Assembly: GCA_963930655.1 (NCBI GenBank)
Contig: OZ005602.1
Location: forward strand, 1,743,501-1,807,500
Source: Myrica gale
Taxonomy: Eukaryota > Streptophyta > Magnoliopsida > Fagales > Myricaceae
Length of the DNA: 64,000 nt
Reading direction: 5' to 3'
Program-made: the position numbers and the translations under genes
Shown: in pieces, positions 45,734-58,091 of the stretch
Layout of the letters: every line of letters starts with the position of its first letter
Position numbering within the stretch: position 1 is the first letter of the stretch
Notes under the pieces: model-generated
What the model was told of the DNA's origin: nothing
What the model saw: the letters and a program-made list of their open reading frames with translations, nothing else
Databases searched by the model: none

Positions 45734-46999
45734 CAGTGGCGGAACTAGGATCAAAGTTCAAGGGGGTCGAATTCTAAAGACGAAATGACAAAAAAAATTT
45801 CTTTATAATGCTAAAAATTGTCTTACAATTACAATATCAAAAATTAAAGACTAAAACATTAAAAATATTATAATACATGTACCATGCTATGTACTGCGAC
45901 TGAGAGGTGATAATTGCATCCTACGATTTTGCATCTTTTGAAAATGTTGCAAAACGACTTCGTTCTCAATATCCATAAAAACATCATGCTCGATGTACAC
46001 TACACATGTGGAGATGCAAAATGAAGTCTCCTGTTCACAATCTCCTCTTAGCCTCTCCAAAAAAGTTATAATGATTTTTGTTTTTACTCTTGAAATATAA
46101 ACTCTTAAATCATAGAAAGATCTATAAGAAATTCTCTTTAGCTCTTTAGAAAAATATTTTTCCCTTAAATCATAGATGATAGCCAATTCCACAGAAGCAA
46201 AACAGTATAACAACATATCACAGCACTTCCAACAGGCAACAACCCACAAAATTCAACAATATATCCCAGCACTTCCAACAACCCACAACTTAACAACCCA
46301 CAATTCTAATTCACAAAATTCATAAAATCCCTAATTCACATATCTCTAATTCACAAAATTCATAAAATCTCGAATTCACAAATCCCTAATTCAAAAAATT
46401 CATCAAATCCCTAATTCACAAATCATGAACTGGGTATGTATATCTAAGACACAAGTCAAATTCCCTATTTTGGTCCAAATGCAGAATACCACATAACTAA
46501 GTTCATCCCGACAATCTCCATTGCCGCTTCAATTACTGTATCTAGCTCAGAATAAACCGACAGTGAAGAAAACCTGCAACAACGGCCCAATGTCACTGAA
46601 GATTCGAAAAGCCAACCAATTATTTTTCGTGATTATCCTATTGGAGAGCAAAACAAGAAAGAAAACCACTGGAGACAAAAGACATTAAGATAAGAGAACT
46701 AGAGAAAGATTACTTGGGTCAGCATTGATTAACATAGCAGTCATCAAAATACTGCTTGAGTGGCCGGGTAGTGAGCTAAAACACGGTTCCTAAGCCACGT
46801 TTCAGCCATCAAAATACTGCTTGAGACCTCATTAATGTTTTCAACACACAGGAAACATATATATAGTTGGCCTGGGCTGACCCTCAGGGGTATCCGGCCC
46901 AGGCCAACTTATTTAAAAAAAAAAGTAATGCATAATATTTTTTTTGTGGCGTGAGGGGTAGCGGCCGCCCAGGGTCGCTACCCCTTCGTTCCGCCACTG
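45734..46999. mobile_element. hAT-like non-autonomous element (copy C), 1.27 kb
   Basis: Ends 'cagtggcgga' and 'ccgccactg' are inverted repeats. Flanks TTTGTGTG (45726-45733) and TTTATGTG (47000-47007) agree at 7 of 8 positions, fitting an 8-bp hAT duplication. The interior shares blocks with 31397-32762. An open frame of ~120 codons on the minus strand (45887-46249) may be a decayed transposase piece, but no catalytic or dimerisation motif was recognised. It also holds an internal array of 'aattcacaaattcataaaatccct'-like short repeats around 46310-46430. Confidence 0.8.
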
Positions 47000-47007
47000 T
47001 TTATGTG

Positions 47008-47869
47008 TGTGTTTTTTTTTCTTTCTTTTTCTCATGACCCTAACCTCTTTCACCTGCTCTATATGAGAGCTCCATTTCTCCTCACTGCCTCCCTCTGACC
47101 GATGTAGCTCAGACCAAACAATCCAACTAACCAGTCTTGGAGTTGGAGGGGTTGGTGTAGCAACAAAACTCAATGGATGTCTTGGCTCAATTTCTTTTGA
47201 ATAAGCTCTTCCATGAATTGATGCACATAATATGATCTTTATAATTTTTTGTCTGAATTATATAATGCAATTTAAATGAATGAGATTTTAAATGTCAAAA
47301 GAAATAAAATAATTTTACCATTTTCTTTTGTTAACAGAGTTTAACTCGTGCTTGTCAACATATAAAAATAAGATATCCTTTCAAAAAACTATAACCATTC
47401 TCTTACAAAATGTTCACCTCTTTCAAATGGTCAACTTAGTAGATAGTCTTTTAGCAGTGAACCATAAAACCTCGGATTAAATCTCTTTTCCCCATAAATA
47501 GGAGAGGGAAAGAGTCATTCAGATGCATGAAACCTCACCATTGGACTAAGTATTAAAAAACAAAGAAAAAGAATAATATTGAAGTGCGGGACACATGCTG
47601 TGTTTTGGATCAGACCTAGGCATGTGAGTCTTTCTCATTCATTTTACTAATTATGATTAATATATCTCAAATAAGTTTATTTCCTCTCTGGGCAATGCTC
47701 TGTTAAACCGTTCACTTGGGACTTGGACTACCGAAGTTGGGCTAGGGTCACCTCAGCCGAATGCTCTAACCGCCAGCTCCCAACAAAGGGACAGGTGATT
47801 ACCATGCAAAGTTAGGTATAGACTCTGGCAAAAGGAATTGGATGCTCCCCTGTTGCAGCCGAGAACATA
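47008..47869. other. Intergenic, no gene seen
   Basis: A tRNA-like patch near 47710-47785 on the minus strand ('ggagctggcggttagagc') could be a decayed SINE head; it does not fold into a complete tRNA by eye. Confidence 0.3.
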
Positions 47870-48381
47870 AGTTTACTTTCGTTTTGAGTAAAAATCTAGG
47901 ATTTTAGAGAAGTTGTGAATTTTTATGTTGAATAGTGTTTTATTGGTGTTCGTGTAAAATAGAGAGAGAAATGATTTGATGTAATTGTTTAATAAAAAAG
48001 TATTAGAGTTATGTGAAAAAGTATAGAGAGAGAAAATTTATGTTGAATAAAAAATTTAAAAATTGTTGGAGATTGTGTAAAATGTATTGGTGTTTGTGTT
48101 TGAATTCTGAATATGTTCGGTGGTAGATTTGCGAATATACCTAGAGGATGTTTGAGGGTGAAAATTTTGAGTATTGGGGTTTGAGAAATATTATAAAATA
48201 AAGATATGTTATGAGAGTTGGTGAAAAAGTAAAGAGAGAGAAGATTTTTAATAAGTATTATAATAATAAAAAATTATGTGGTGAATTTTTTATGATTAAA
48301 CCCAAATATTTGAGCCCAAATATTTGAGCACCAAACATACCCCTAGAATCCTGAGAAAAAAAGTGAAAAGGAACATGAACC
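47870..48381 (+). mobile_element. M1-family MITE containing a nested second MITE
   Basis: From 47880 to 48140 this is the reverse-complement relative of the element in the PLT exon, sharing 'gttttgagtaaaaat', 'gattttagagaagttgtgaat', 'gtttgtgtttgaattc' and 'gttcggtggtagatttg'. The family sequence then breaks at 48143 and resumes at 48343 with 'ctagaatcctgagaaaaa', ending 'ggaacatgaacc' near 48381. The break is filled by the MITE at 48144-48342. Confidence 0.75.
48144..48342. mobile_element. Nested MITE, 199 bp
   Basis: Flanked by CTA at 48141-48143 and 48343-48345. Ends 'gaggatgtttgagggtg' and 'caccaaacataccc' are inverted repeats. The interior is like 21321-21548. It is inserted inside an M1-family element, so it arrived later. 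Confidence 0.78.
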
Positions 48382-51024
48382 AAGTTTTGCATTGAATCGT
48401 TTTCTTTTATGTTTCTTGGACCGTCCCAGCAAACCATCTCTTTTTTTCTCTGTAGAGATTCCAACTTTCTCCCACTTACCTTTGTCAAAAGATTCTCTCG
48501 TGTAGTGCACAGTGCCCAACTCTCCCTCTCCATAAAAGCCGCGTCGCTCTGAATCGAGCCCCAGATATTTCTGCTGATTCTCTCTTATTTTGGGTTTGAG
48601 TTTGAATTTGGGCACTGCAAGGAAGGTTAGAGAAGAAACTGCTATGGATTCCCAAATATTGGTGGCTCTAGCACTCTCACTTGTTGGCGGAATGAGTACT
48701 TCTTTAGGTGAGAGTGACTTCTAGTGTTTCAAGTTCAAGGTTTATCCTATTAGAGCAGCATTTTATGGATGGCATTTGAGGGTTTTGTTTGCTTATTACC
48801 AGGTTAATCAATTGTGCTTTTCGGTACAGTTAGCGTAGACATTTTGTGCTTTCGGGTATCGCTTACTTGAAAATTTTCTTGCGTTTCTAGAATATTTTCT
48901 GGGATTTGCATTTGTGCAAGAATGATGTTGAAGAAATTGGTTGATGGGTTGCTTCTAATTGGCTTGTAATGTCAAAATTTCGAGCTAATTGTACTCTGCT
49001 GAATAGTTGTAACTTCTAGGTTCATTTACTTATCTGGAAACAGTTATCTTCATATGGATTGCCTATGCATGCTGAAAATTTGAATCGGAATTTTCAAGGC
49101 TGACTTTCTAGAATTGAAATGCAGTTCTGATCACTAACATCTTGGTGTAGTAGAGCAATATTTTGAATGAAAAATACTATTATTCGATGCCTCATTACGA
49201 GTTTTACAAAGGTTTCATTCCTGAATGTGTCCTAAGAAATTGTTTTCACACCGTATTTCTGCTTTAATTTTTCCAAATCCTGATGCTTTCAGTGGTAGGT
49301 TCTGATACTATGGTGAGTATACAAGACTCTCTCTTGTTAATATCATTGGTGGAACTATCACAATTTAAACTCTCCGCTATTGGGTTATTAACTTATTGTG
49401 TTTATTTTCCTGTTGCTTCATGTGGACAGGGATGTATATAAGTAACTGAATAATAGCTTTTATTTCATAATCTAATTTCAAGTTCTGGAATGTTGAGCAG
49501 GCGCACTCTTCGTAATTCTCAATCAGGCTCCCAATTTGAGGGTGCTTGGGCTTTTACAGGTGACACTCAGCACTCACCCTCTTCTTTTTGTAGTCCAAAA
49601 ATCAGGAAAGCATATCTGGTACAAGTGGTGCCTATCATTTCCTTCTGTTTTTTTTCGTTTTTCACTTTTACCCAATGTTCATATATAGTCCAAGTATTTT
49701 ATTTTATTTTTTCTAAATATATAGTCCAAGTATTTCCTTTATCTAGATAGTTCTGGAGATTAGGTCAAACTGATGAGAGAATTGGTAACAATGTTGTTTA
49801 ATATGATCACAGGTTGACTTCTTTCCAATTTACACCAATGTTGTGAGACTTTTTGTTCACTATGATTTTCTCTTCCTTCTAGGGATTTGCTGCAGGTCTG
49901 ATGCTCAGCATATCATTCCTGGATTTGGCTCACAATGCTATAAACTCTATTGGTTTCTTGAAAGCCAACCTTTGGGTAAGCTATATACTTCAATGTTCAA
50001 AGAATTCAAGTCCGTCATTTTTGTTTCCTATGTTTGTTATCTTAATTAAACAGCGCATTCTTGGGAAGGTAGTTTTTCGCAGGCGTCATATTCTTTGCTG
50101 TCATTGCCAATTTTATCCCTGAACCAGCTCTTGCCCCTGCTTCAGATGTGAAAAGTAAAAAGGTAGGGATGGTTCCTTCCTATTAAGAATTATTTCTTAA
50201 TGTACTGGGTGTGAGTAAATAAAGCTGTAGTAGCTCAATGTAATGAAAATGAGTTTAAAGTTTTCCATTGCACCTGAGCACAGAAAACTGGAGGTGAAGA
50301 TGGTAAGGACATCATGAAAAAGCATCGCCGTCAAGTTTTATACAGTGGGATTGTTACGGCAATAGGTATGACAAACTCATTTTCATGGCTTATTCTCGTC
50401 ATAGATTGTGATGTGAACATACAGAAATTGCTTGCATATGATTTGTGGAACTGAAAACGATAGTTTGTTATTTATTCCCTCTTTAAGTGATAAAGCTTTG
50501 AATAAAGACATGGGTTTAAACTATTGAATATATCGTGCTTAATCATTGGAAAAAGTCTTCTCTAGTGTTCTGATAATGACATTTTTCTGTTTTCTGGACT
50601 TTGTTTATTAAATTCTTGGGAAAATAAGGTCCGCAATAATGTTTGGTCTGATATGCTGAATTCCATCCTCTACCGCCTGTTAAGTAAGTGCGTAAATATT
50701 GTGCTTTTTCTCACCGTTATCCTCTGACAGATGAGTGTTTTTTAGCTCATGCAGGGAGCTCCTTTGATGTAATTCACCATTTAGAATCCAGAATAGTTTG
50801 TTTCATTAGTGATAGACCCACCATTGATGTTTCATGTTGCCACTAGTGTATTGCGCCGTGATTATAACAAGGGTTATTGCTTTTAATACTCAACTCAGCC
50901 CTCATCTCAACTATATCGGGGTGGAAAAAAATTTATTTTTTTCCAATTACACCTTTGTTTTGTTGCTCTTATTTGAGTGAAATATTAAAAGATCCGGCAC
51001 ATTTATTCGTCTTTTATTACACCT

Positions 51025-53821
51025 TTTGCGCGAGCTTGAGTCTCTTGATGCCTTGGATGAGGGGGGCCACCTAGTTGGGGAGGGGTCGGTTAGGCGGTCG
51101 GAGGTCGCTCGGGAGTTGGAAAATTTGATTTTATTAGAGGAGGTTAGCTGGAGGCAGAAGTCCAGGGCGTTGTGGCTGAAGGAGGGGGATCGTTGTACTA
51201 AGTTCTTCCACCGCATTGCTAACTCTAACCGGCGCAGGAATTGTATTTCTCGCTTGGAGGTGGGCGGAGAAGTGGTGGAGGATCCCGAAAGGATCGCCAC
51301 GGAGGTTGTGGACTATTACTCCTCTCTCTATGCGGAGCCTTTTCAGTGGCGTCCTTCGGTGGACGGTCTTGTGTTTGACACCATTACGGGAGAGGAAGCT
51401 GAATGGATTGAACGACCCTTTGATGTGGAGGAGGTGTCAGAGGTGGTGCGTAGTCTCAATGGGGACAAGGCCTCGGGCCCGGATGGCTTCTCCTTGGCAT
51501 TCTTCCATGCTTGTTGGGACTTTGTTAAGGATGATGTGATGGAGATGTTTAATGAATTCGCGAGAGGTGGGAAGTTTGTTAGGAGCTTGAACTCCTCCTT
51601 CATTGTCCTCATTCCCAAGAAGCCGGGAGCTGTGGAGCTCAAAGATTTCCGCCCCATTAGCCTTGTGGGGAGTGTTTACAAGATTCTAGCTAAGGTGTTG
51701 GCTAATCGGTTGAAGTCTGTTGCGGATAAACTTATTTCCCCATCTCAGAATGTCTTTGTTCGAGGGAGACAGATTTTGGACTCTGTGCTCATTGCCAATG
51801 AGTGCCTTGATTCTAGGTTGAGGTCGGGAAGACCAGGGATGCTTTGTAAGCTGGATGTGCAGAAAGCTTTCGATCATGTGAACTGGAAGTTTTTGTTATA
51901 TCTTCTTCGTCGTTGCGGCTTCGGTGACAAGTGGTGTCGTTGGATCTCCTTCTGTATCTCGACGGCGAAGTTCTACGTTATCATCAATGGAAGCCCGAAT
52001 GGTTTTTTCAGTAGCTCACGGGGTCTAAGGCAAGGGGACCCATTATCCCCTCTTCTGTTTGTGATTGTCATGGAAGCATTTAGCCGTATGATGAGGAGGG
52101 TAGTGGATCACGGCGGTTTAGAGGGTTTTGCAGTCGGAGATGGTAGTGTGAGCATTTCTCACTTGCTCTTTGCTGATGATACCTTGGTGTTGTGTGGGGC
52201 TGAGGCGAATCAACTCCGTAGCCTCAGATGTCTCCTTTTATGTTTTGAGGCGGTCTCGGGCCTTAGCATAAATTTGTCGAAGTCCGAGGTTATTCCTATT
52301 GGCGGTGTTGCTTCCGTGCAGGAGTTAGCTTGCATTTTGGGCTGTAGAGTGTCTTCCTTGCCGATGACATACCTTGGGCTTCCGCTGGGGGCTCGTTTTA
52401 AAAGTGTTCATATTTGGGATGGGATCCTTGAGCGGATGGAGCGCAGGTTGGCGGGGTGGCAGCGTATGTATCTTTCTAAAGGTGGTCGACTCACTCTCAT
52501 TAAGTCCACTCTCTCTTGCCTCCCCACCTATTTCCTCTCTTTGTTTCCTCTCCCGGCCATGGTCGCTAATAGGTTGGAGAAGCTTCAGCGGGACTTCCTT
52601 TGGGGGAGCGTTGGGGGTGTGCACAAATATCATCTTGTGAAGTGGGAGGTGGTGTGTTCCCCTCTCTCTGATGGGGGGTTGGGCTTCGTAGCCTTCAGTT
52701 CTTCAACAGGGCTCTCCTGGCCAAATGGTTGTGGCGCTTTGCTCACGAGCGGGATCGGCTTTGGAGGGTCGTTATTGCGGCGAAATATGGGTGCACTGAC
52801 GGTCAGTGGAGCTCTTGCCCAATCAGGGGGCCTTATGGTGTGAGTTTGTGGCGGTTCATCTCCAAGGTTGGGTTGATTTTCAATTAAATATCAGGTATTC
52901 TGTGGGCTGTGGCTCGAGGATACGCTTTTGGCACGAGTGGTGGTGTGGTGATCGTCCGTTGGCTGTGGCCTTCCCGGTTGTCTTCTTGTTATCCAGGTGC
53001 AAGGAGGCTATGGTGGCGGATTGTTTCGAAGAAAGGGAAGGAAGTGTTGTGTGGAATGTTCCCTTTACGAGAGCTGCGAACGATTGGGAGCTACCTGAGT
53101 TTTCGGCCTTTTTTGCTCTCTTGTACCGTGTGAAGATCCGGTGAGGGGAGGATGATCAGTTGTCTTGGCTTGGCTCCGCGAATGGTGTTTTTTCGGTAAA
53201 GTCCATGTATCATTTATTTGCCCGAAGGAATAGCGTTGCCCTCCCTTGGAGAGGGGTGTGGAGGTCCCGTTGCCCTTCGAGGATCTCCTTCTTCGTTTGG
53301 GAGGCCATGCACGGGAGAATTCTCACGATTGATAATCTTCGGAGAAGAGGGGTCTATATGGCCGACTGGTGCTTTCTATGCCGCGGAGATGGGGAGTCGG
53401 TTCACCATGTGCTTCTCCATTGTTCCATGGCGCGCGGACTGTGGAGTCATGTTCTTAGCATCACAAATTTTCACTGGGTGATGCCGGAGAAGGTGGTGGA
53501 TGTGCTTTGGAGTTGGAATAGGAGGTTTTCTAACCCCGTTGCTAAGGTTATTTGGTGAATGATTCCCTCGTGTGTTTGGTGGTGCCTTTGGAGGGAGCGG
53601 AACAATAGGTGTTTTGAAGATGTCTCGTTCTCCCTCGTGTCTGTGCAAGGGTTTTTGTTGTTTTCCTTGTTTTGTTGGGCTAATGCAGTTTTAGGGGGCT
53701 TCTTTGTAGACTTTGATGATTTCCTTAGTTTTCTCGCTTGTTTGTCTTAAGCGCTTTCGGTATAGTCCCTTGTACTGTTCTCGCTTTTATTAATAAAATT
53801 TCCTTACTTATCAAAAAAAAA
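51025..53821 (+). mobile_element. L1-type LINE, 5'-truncated, relatively young (L1-A)
   Basis: A non-LTR retrotransposon missing the first open frame and the endonuclease. It starts in the linker before the reverse transcriptase and ends with 'aataaaatttccttacttatc' plus an A-tail. The main frame 51026-52843 is open for 605 codons. Reverse-transcriptase landmarks include [45 protein letters not shown] and the catalytic FADD at 52169-52180. After a frameshift near 52690 and stops at about 52885, 53142 and 53557, a zf-RVT region follows (53160-53470, with C-x2-C and H-x4-H/C patterns in WCFLCRGDGESVHHVLLHC). The element is GC-rich relative to the host. No target duplication could be matched at its ends. 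Confidence 0.9.
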
Positions 53822-54510
53822 AAGCCTCCATTCCGATTTCCGTCTCTATGTGGTTTGAATCATTGTGTGCAATTTTCATCGCAACTCTGGAGTGCTGAGG
53901 GTGATTCTCGGTGACTCTTTGTGGTGGTAACTAGTTGTTGACAACTCTAGAGTGTTGAGGGTGATTCTTGGTGACTCTCTGGTAGTGGCTGTAGTTGTTG
54001 TCGGCAACTTCTGTATAGTGGTTGTGGTTGCTTTCGGCAACTTCTGTGGTGCCTGGGGTTGCTATCGGCAACTTTTGTGGTGGCTGAGGAGATATCGACA
54101 CTTTTGTGCTTCCTTTTTGGCAGCTGGTGTATCGGGTGATTCTTTTTTTCTCGTGGGTCTTTGTCTCGGTGTGGTTGGTAGTGGTGGCGGTAGCGGTGGC
54201 TACAGTGATGGTGCTTATGGTGGTGGTGGATATGAAGGAGGTTATAGTCTTGGTTGACAAATTGATGCTTCTTGATTATCCAACATCAATTTGAGGAGGG
54301 ATGTTACTGAGATATTTTAGAAGATCTATTTTTATAGATTTTATCCTTGTATTCATGTATCTATAAATAGAGAAGCACCTTAAGGGGAAATGGTATTCAA
54401 ACCAATTGACAAGTTTATTGAAGAAAATATGATTAAGTCTTTTTGGAAATGCATTAACATATAAAACAAGGTTTGTTTAGGAATTTATGACGATATGTTT
54501 TATTTCGAGA
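53822..54510. other. Spacer between the L1s: Gly-rich fragment and copia-like LTR remnant
   Basis: Around 53890-54110 a degenerate repeat of 'ggtgattcttggtgactct' and 'cggcaacttctgtggtg' units occurs. At 54165-54257 a Gly/Tyr-rich frame ends in GGGGYEGGYSLG and a stop. Then 'caatttgaggaggga|tgttactgag' resembles a polypurine tract followed by an LTR start, and 'ctataaatagagaagc' near 54360 resembles an LTR TATA region. This may be the 3' edge of a copia-like element; no integrase or polymerase sequence is present. Confidence 0.35.
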
Positions 54511-54514
54511 GAAC

Positions 54515-57500
54515 CCATCATTCTTGTTTAGCGTCAGCTGCCTCATATGTATCATGATCACTTCCCTATCATTTTGGAAAGTGGTACTTTTGGTGGGGGG
54601 AAACGCCTTTTCGCTTCGAAAATATGTGGTTGAAGGAGGAGGGTTTTGTGGAGCGCGTCAGGGGCTAGTGGAATAGTTATGAGTTTTCGGGATCTCCTAG
54701 TTTTGTGCTAAATTTGAAATTGAAGGCTTTGAAGTGTGATCTTAGAGTTTGCAATAAGGAGGTTTTTGGTATTATTAGTTCTCGTAAGAAGGGTTTTGTT
54801 TAGAGAGTTATCTATGTTGGAAGGGTTGGATGAGGAAGGGGTCTAGATGAGGTGGGTTTGGAGAGGAAGTTAGAGATTAATAGGGAATTAGATTGTCTAA
54901 TTGACTTGGAAGAAGTTAGTTGGAGGCAAAAATCTCGAGCTTTGTGGCTTAAGGAGGGATAAATGTACCAAATTCTTTCATCGTGTTGCCAATTCAAATA
55001 GGAGATTCAATTCCATTTCTCATTTGGTGGTAGAGGGTGTCGAGGTGGATGATCCAAAGGATATTTCTAACCACATTGTTCACTTTTATTCTTCCCTGTA
55101 TAAAGAACCTTACTTGTCGTGTCCTATGTTGGATGATTTGGAATTTGACACAATTTCTGGGGATGAGGCTGAATGTTTGGAAGGGCCTTTTGAGGCAAAG
55201 GAGGTGTATAGAGTGGTTAGTGATTAATGGGGACAAAGCACCGGCCCCAAACGGTTTTTCAATTGCTTTTTATCAGTCTTGTTGGGATGTCATTAAGGAG
55301 GATGTGCTCTTCGTGTTCAATGAGTGTGCTAGGTGTGGCAAGTTTATCCGGAGTATGAATTCCACTTTCATTGTCCTTATACCTAAGAAGCTGAAAGCTG
55401 TTGAGTTGAAAGATTTCCATCATATTAGTTTGGTGGGAGGTGTTTACAACTTTTAGCTAAAGTGTTTGCTAATCGACTGGAACTCATGTTATCTAAGATT
55501 ATCTCCTCTTCTCAGAATGCTTTTGTCAAGGGTAGACAGAATTTGGACTCGGTGTTGATCGCGAATGAATGTCTTGATTCTCGGTTGAGGTCGAATGAAC
55601 CGGATATGTTGTGTAAATTGGACGTCTAGAAAGCTTTTGATCATGTGAATTGGCAGTTTTTGCTCTATATGTTGAGGCGTTGTGGGTTTAGGGAAAAGTG
55701 GTGTCGTTGGATACACTTTGCATCTCTTCAGTTAAATTTTCGGTGCTTGTTAATGGTTCGCCTGAGGGATTTTTTGGTAATACTCAGGATTTGCGCCAAG
55801 GTGATCCCCTCTCTCCTCTCTTGTTTGTCATTGTCATGGAAGCCTTTTCTCGCATGATGGAAAAGTTAGTTTCTAATGGGATGATCACTGGGTTTAAGGT
55901 GGGAGGTGTTAGTGGTTAAGGTATTGGTGTTTCCCACTTATTATTTGCTGATGACACTCTTGTTATGTGTGGGGCAAATGTGAGACAATTTATAAGTATT
56001 ATGTGTTTATTATTGTACTTTGAGGCAGTTTCGGGCTTGAAAGTCAATCTTTCCAAGTCGTAGGTGATTCCGATTGGAAATGTTAGTAATGTGCAAAAGT
56101 TGGCTTCGATTATGGGGTGTAGAATTTCTGCATTGCCAATTACTTATTTGGGTCTTCCTTTGGGAGCTAGATTTAAGAGTGTGCATATTTGGGATGATAT
56201 TTTGGAGAGGATGGCTAGGAGGTTGGTTGGATGAAAGAAAATGTATCTTTCTATAGGTGGACGGTTGACATTAATTAAATCCACCCTCTCTAGCTTACCT
56301 ACTTATTTTTTATCTCTTTTTCCCATTTCATCCTCTTTCACCTCTAGAATTGAGAAATTGCAAAGGGACTTTTTATGTGATAATGATTTGGAAGGTCACA
56401 AATTACATTTACTGAAATGGGACAAGGTTTGCTCTCCTCTTCACTCTGGGGGTTGGGTCTTTAGAGATTGTTGGTGTTTAACAAAGCTTTATTAGGGAAA
56501 TGACTATGGCGCTTTGCCACTGAGAGGGATAGTTTATGGAGGGTTATTATTGCAGCTAATTTTGACACAGTGGTGGGAGCTTGGTCATCTTTGCCTTCTC
56601 GAGGTTCTTGTGGGGTGAGTTTATGGAAGCATATTCGTAAAGAATGAGATTCATTTGCTACTTATACTCGGTTTCTGGTGGGTAATGGGTCTCGGTTGAG
56701 GTTTTGGCATGATGTTTCGTGTGGGGATATTCCTCTTCGTTGTTTGTTTCCTGTTGTGTAGGGTTGTGCATAGCTGGTGGAGGCTACACCGAAGATCACA
56801 AAAATGACAAAAAAAATCAAAACAGAGCAAATCGCAAAGAAATGACAACAGAGCTAATCGCAACCGAATCGCAAAAAAACAAAATCCACAAACCCAACAG
56901 AAAATCGCAACAAAACTGGAGAGAGAGAGAGAGAGATGAAGTTGCTGCAGAAGGGAAGAGAGAGCTAAAAATGGCTTGTAGCCATTGCTTGCTGCAAAGA
57001 GGGGGTGCGGCTGAAGGAGAGCTGAGGCAGAGTGCTGAAAGGGATCAAGAGAACTGAAGGAGAAAGAGAGGTAGGTAGGGTTTTAACATCACTAAACCAA
57101 ACGGCGCCGTTTTGATGTTATAAAGAAAACAACGGTGAAGTGGTGAAACCGCCCGCTCACCGGCTAAGAGGGGATTTTGCTCACCGTCACTGGTGCACGG
57201 TGAACACTGCCGGTACTGGTGATCAGGCCTACCATTGTGTTCTCTTTGGCTTGGTGTAAGGATGAGATGGTGTTGGATTATTTGTCGAATGATACACTTT
57301 CTTTGGTTTGGGAGATTCAGTTCTTGAGATCTGCCAATGATTGAGAATTGGCGGAGTTTACAACTTTCTATTCCACTCTTTATGCTATGGTATTCTGTCG
57401 CAATAGTGAGGAGAGGTTGGTTTGGATGGGTGCTAAGGATGGTGTTTTAACTGTTAGAGAGTTTTACTCCTCTCTTTCTAGTGGTAATTCACAGTTGTTT

Positions 57501-58091
57501 CCTTGGCGTGGGGTTTGGTGGACTATGGTACCTATGAGAGTTTCGTTCTTTGTTTGGGAGGCTACGCATTTTCGGAATTTGACAATTGATAATCTACGGA
57601 GGCGAGGAGTTTATGTTACGGCTTGGTGCTATTTATGTAAGAGGGATAACGAGTCCGTCGACCATGTTTTATTGCACTGTTCTATGGCAAGGTCTCTTTG
57701 GGCGTATGTCTTTCGCATTTTGACTCTTCATTGAGTAATGCCGGCAAGGGTGTGTGATGTGTTGTTTTGTTGGAAAAGAAAGTTTAGGGATCCTTTGGCT
57801 ACGGGAATTTGGAATATGGTTCCATCTTGTGTTTGGTGGTGTCTTTGGAGGGAACGTAATGGCCGTTGTTTTGAGGATTTGGCTTCGTCGGTGGATCATA
57901 TGCAGGGTGTTCTTATGCACTCTCTTTTTTGTTGGGTTTCTGCTATGTGGGAGGGGGGTTGTTTTCTATATTTTCCAGATTTCCTTAGCTTTTTTGTCTA
58001 TATGTTCTAAGTGTTCTTAGTACAATCTTTGTACTGTTTTCACTCTTTATTTATTTTAATATATTGATCTTACTTATCAAAAAAAAAAAAG
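54515..58091 (+). mobile_element. L1-type LINE, heavily decayed (L1-B)
   Basis: Same family and orientation as L1-A but longer at the 5' side: it begins in the end of the endonuclease (DHFPIIL near 54560) and contains linker, reverse transcriptase ([17 protein letters not shown] near 55945), zf-RVT (around 57520-57690) and a similar 3' end with A-tail at 58080-58091. Many in-frame stops and frameshifts break it (for example TAG within the [11 protein letters not shown] equivalent near 55626 and TGA near 56233). It is markedly more AT-rich than L1-A. An unrelated insertion occupies about 56757-57230. Confidence 0.88.
56757..57230. mobile_element. ~475-bp insertion nested in L1-B
   Basis: The L1 frame reads FPVV up to 56757 and resumes at about 57237 with FSLAWCKDEMV. 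The interruption is flanked by TTGTGT on both sides ('cctgttgtgt' and 'ccattgtgt'). The insert contains a (GA)n run at about 56920-56937, a palindromic 'cggcgccg' and no coding domain. Its ends ('agggttgtgcatagctggtgg' and 'ctggtgatcaggcctacca') are weakly inverted. The class is unknown. Confidence 0.65.

Noticed and set aside
47705..47790. tRNA-like sequence on the minus strand
   Set aside because: A box-A-like stretch is present but no complete cloverleaf or box B; more likely a decayed SINE head.
54165..54257. Glycine-rich protein gene between the L1s
   Set aside because: Only a short Gly/Tyr-rich tail is present with no start, signal peptide or promoter; more likely repeat debris.
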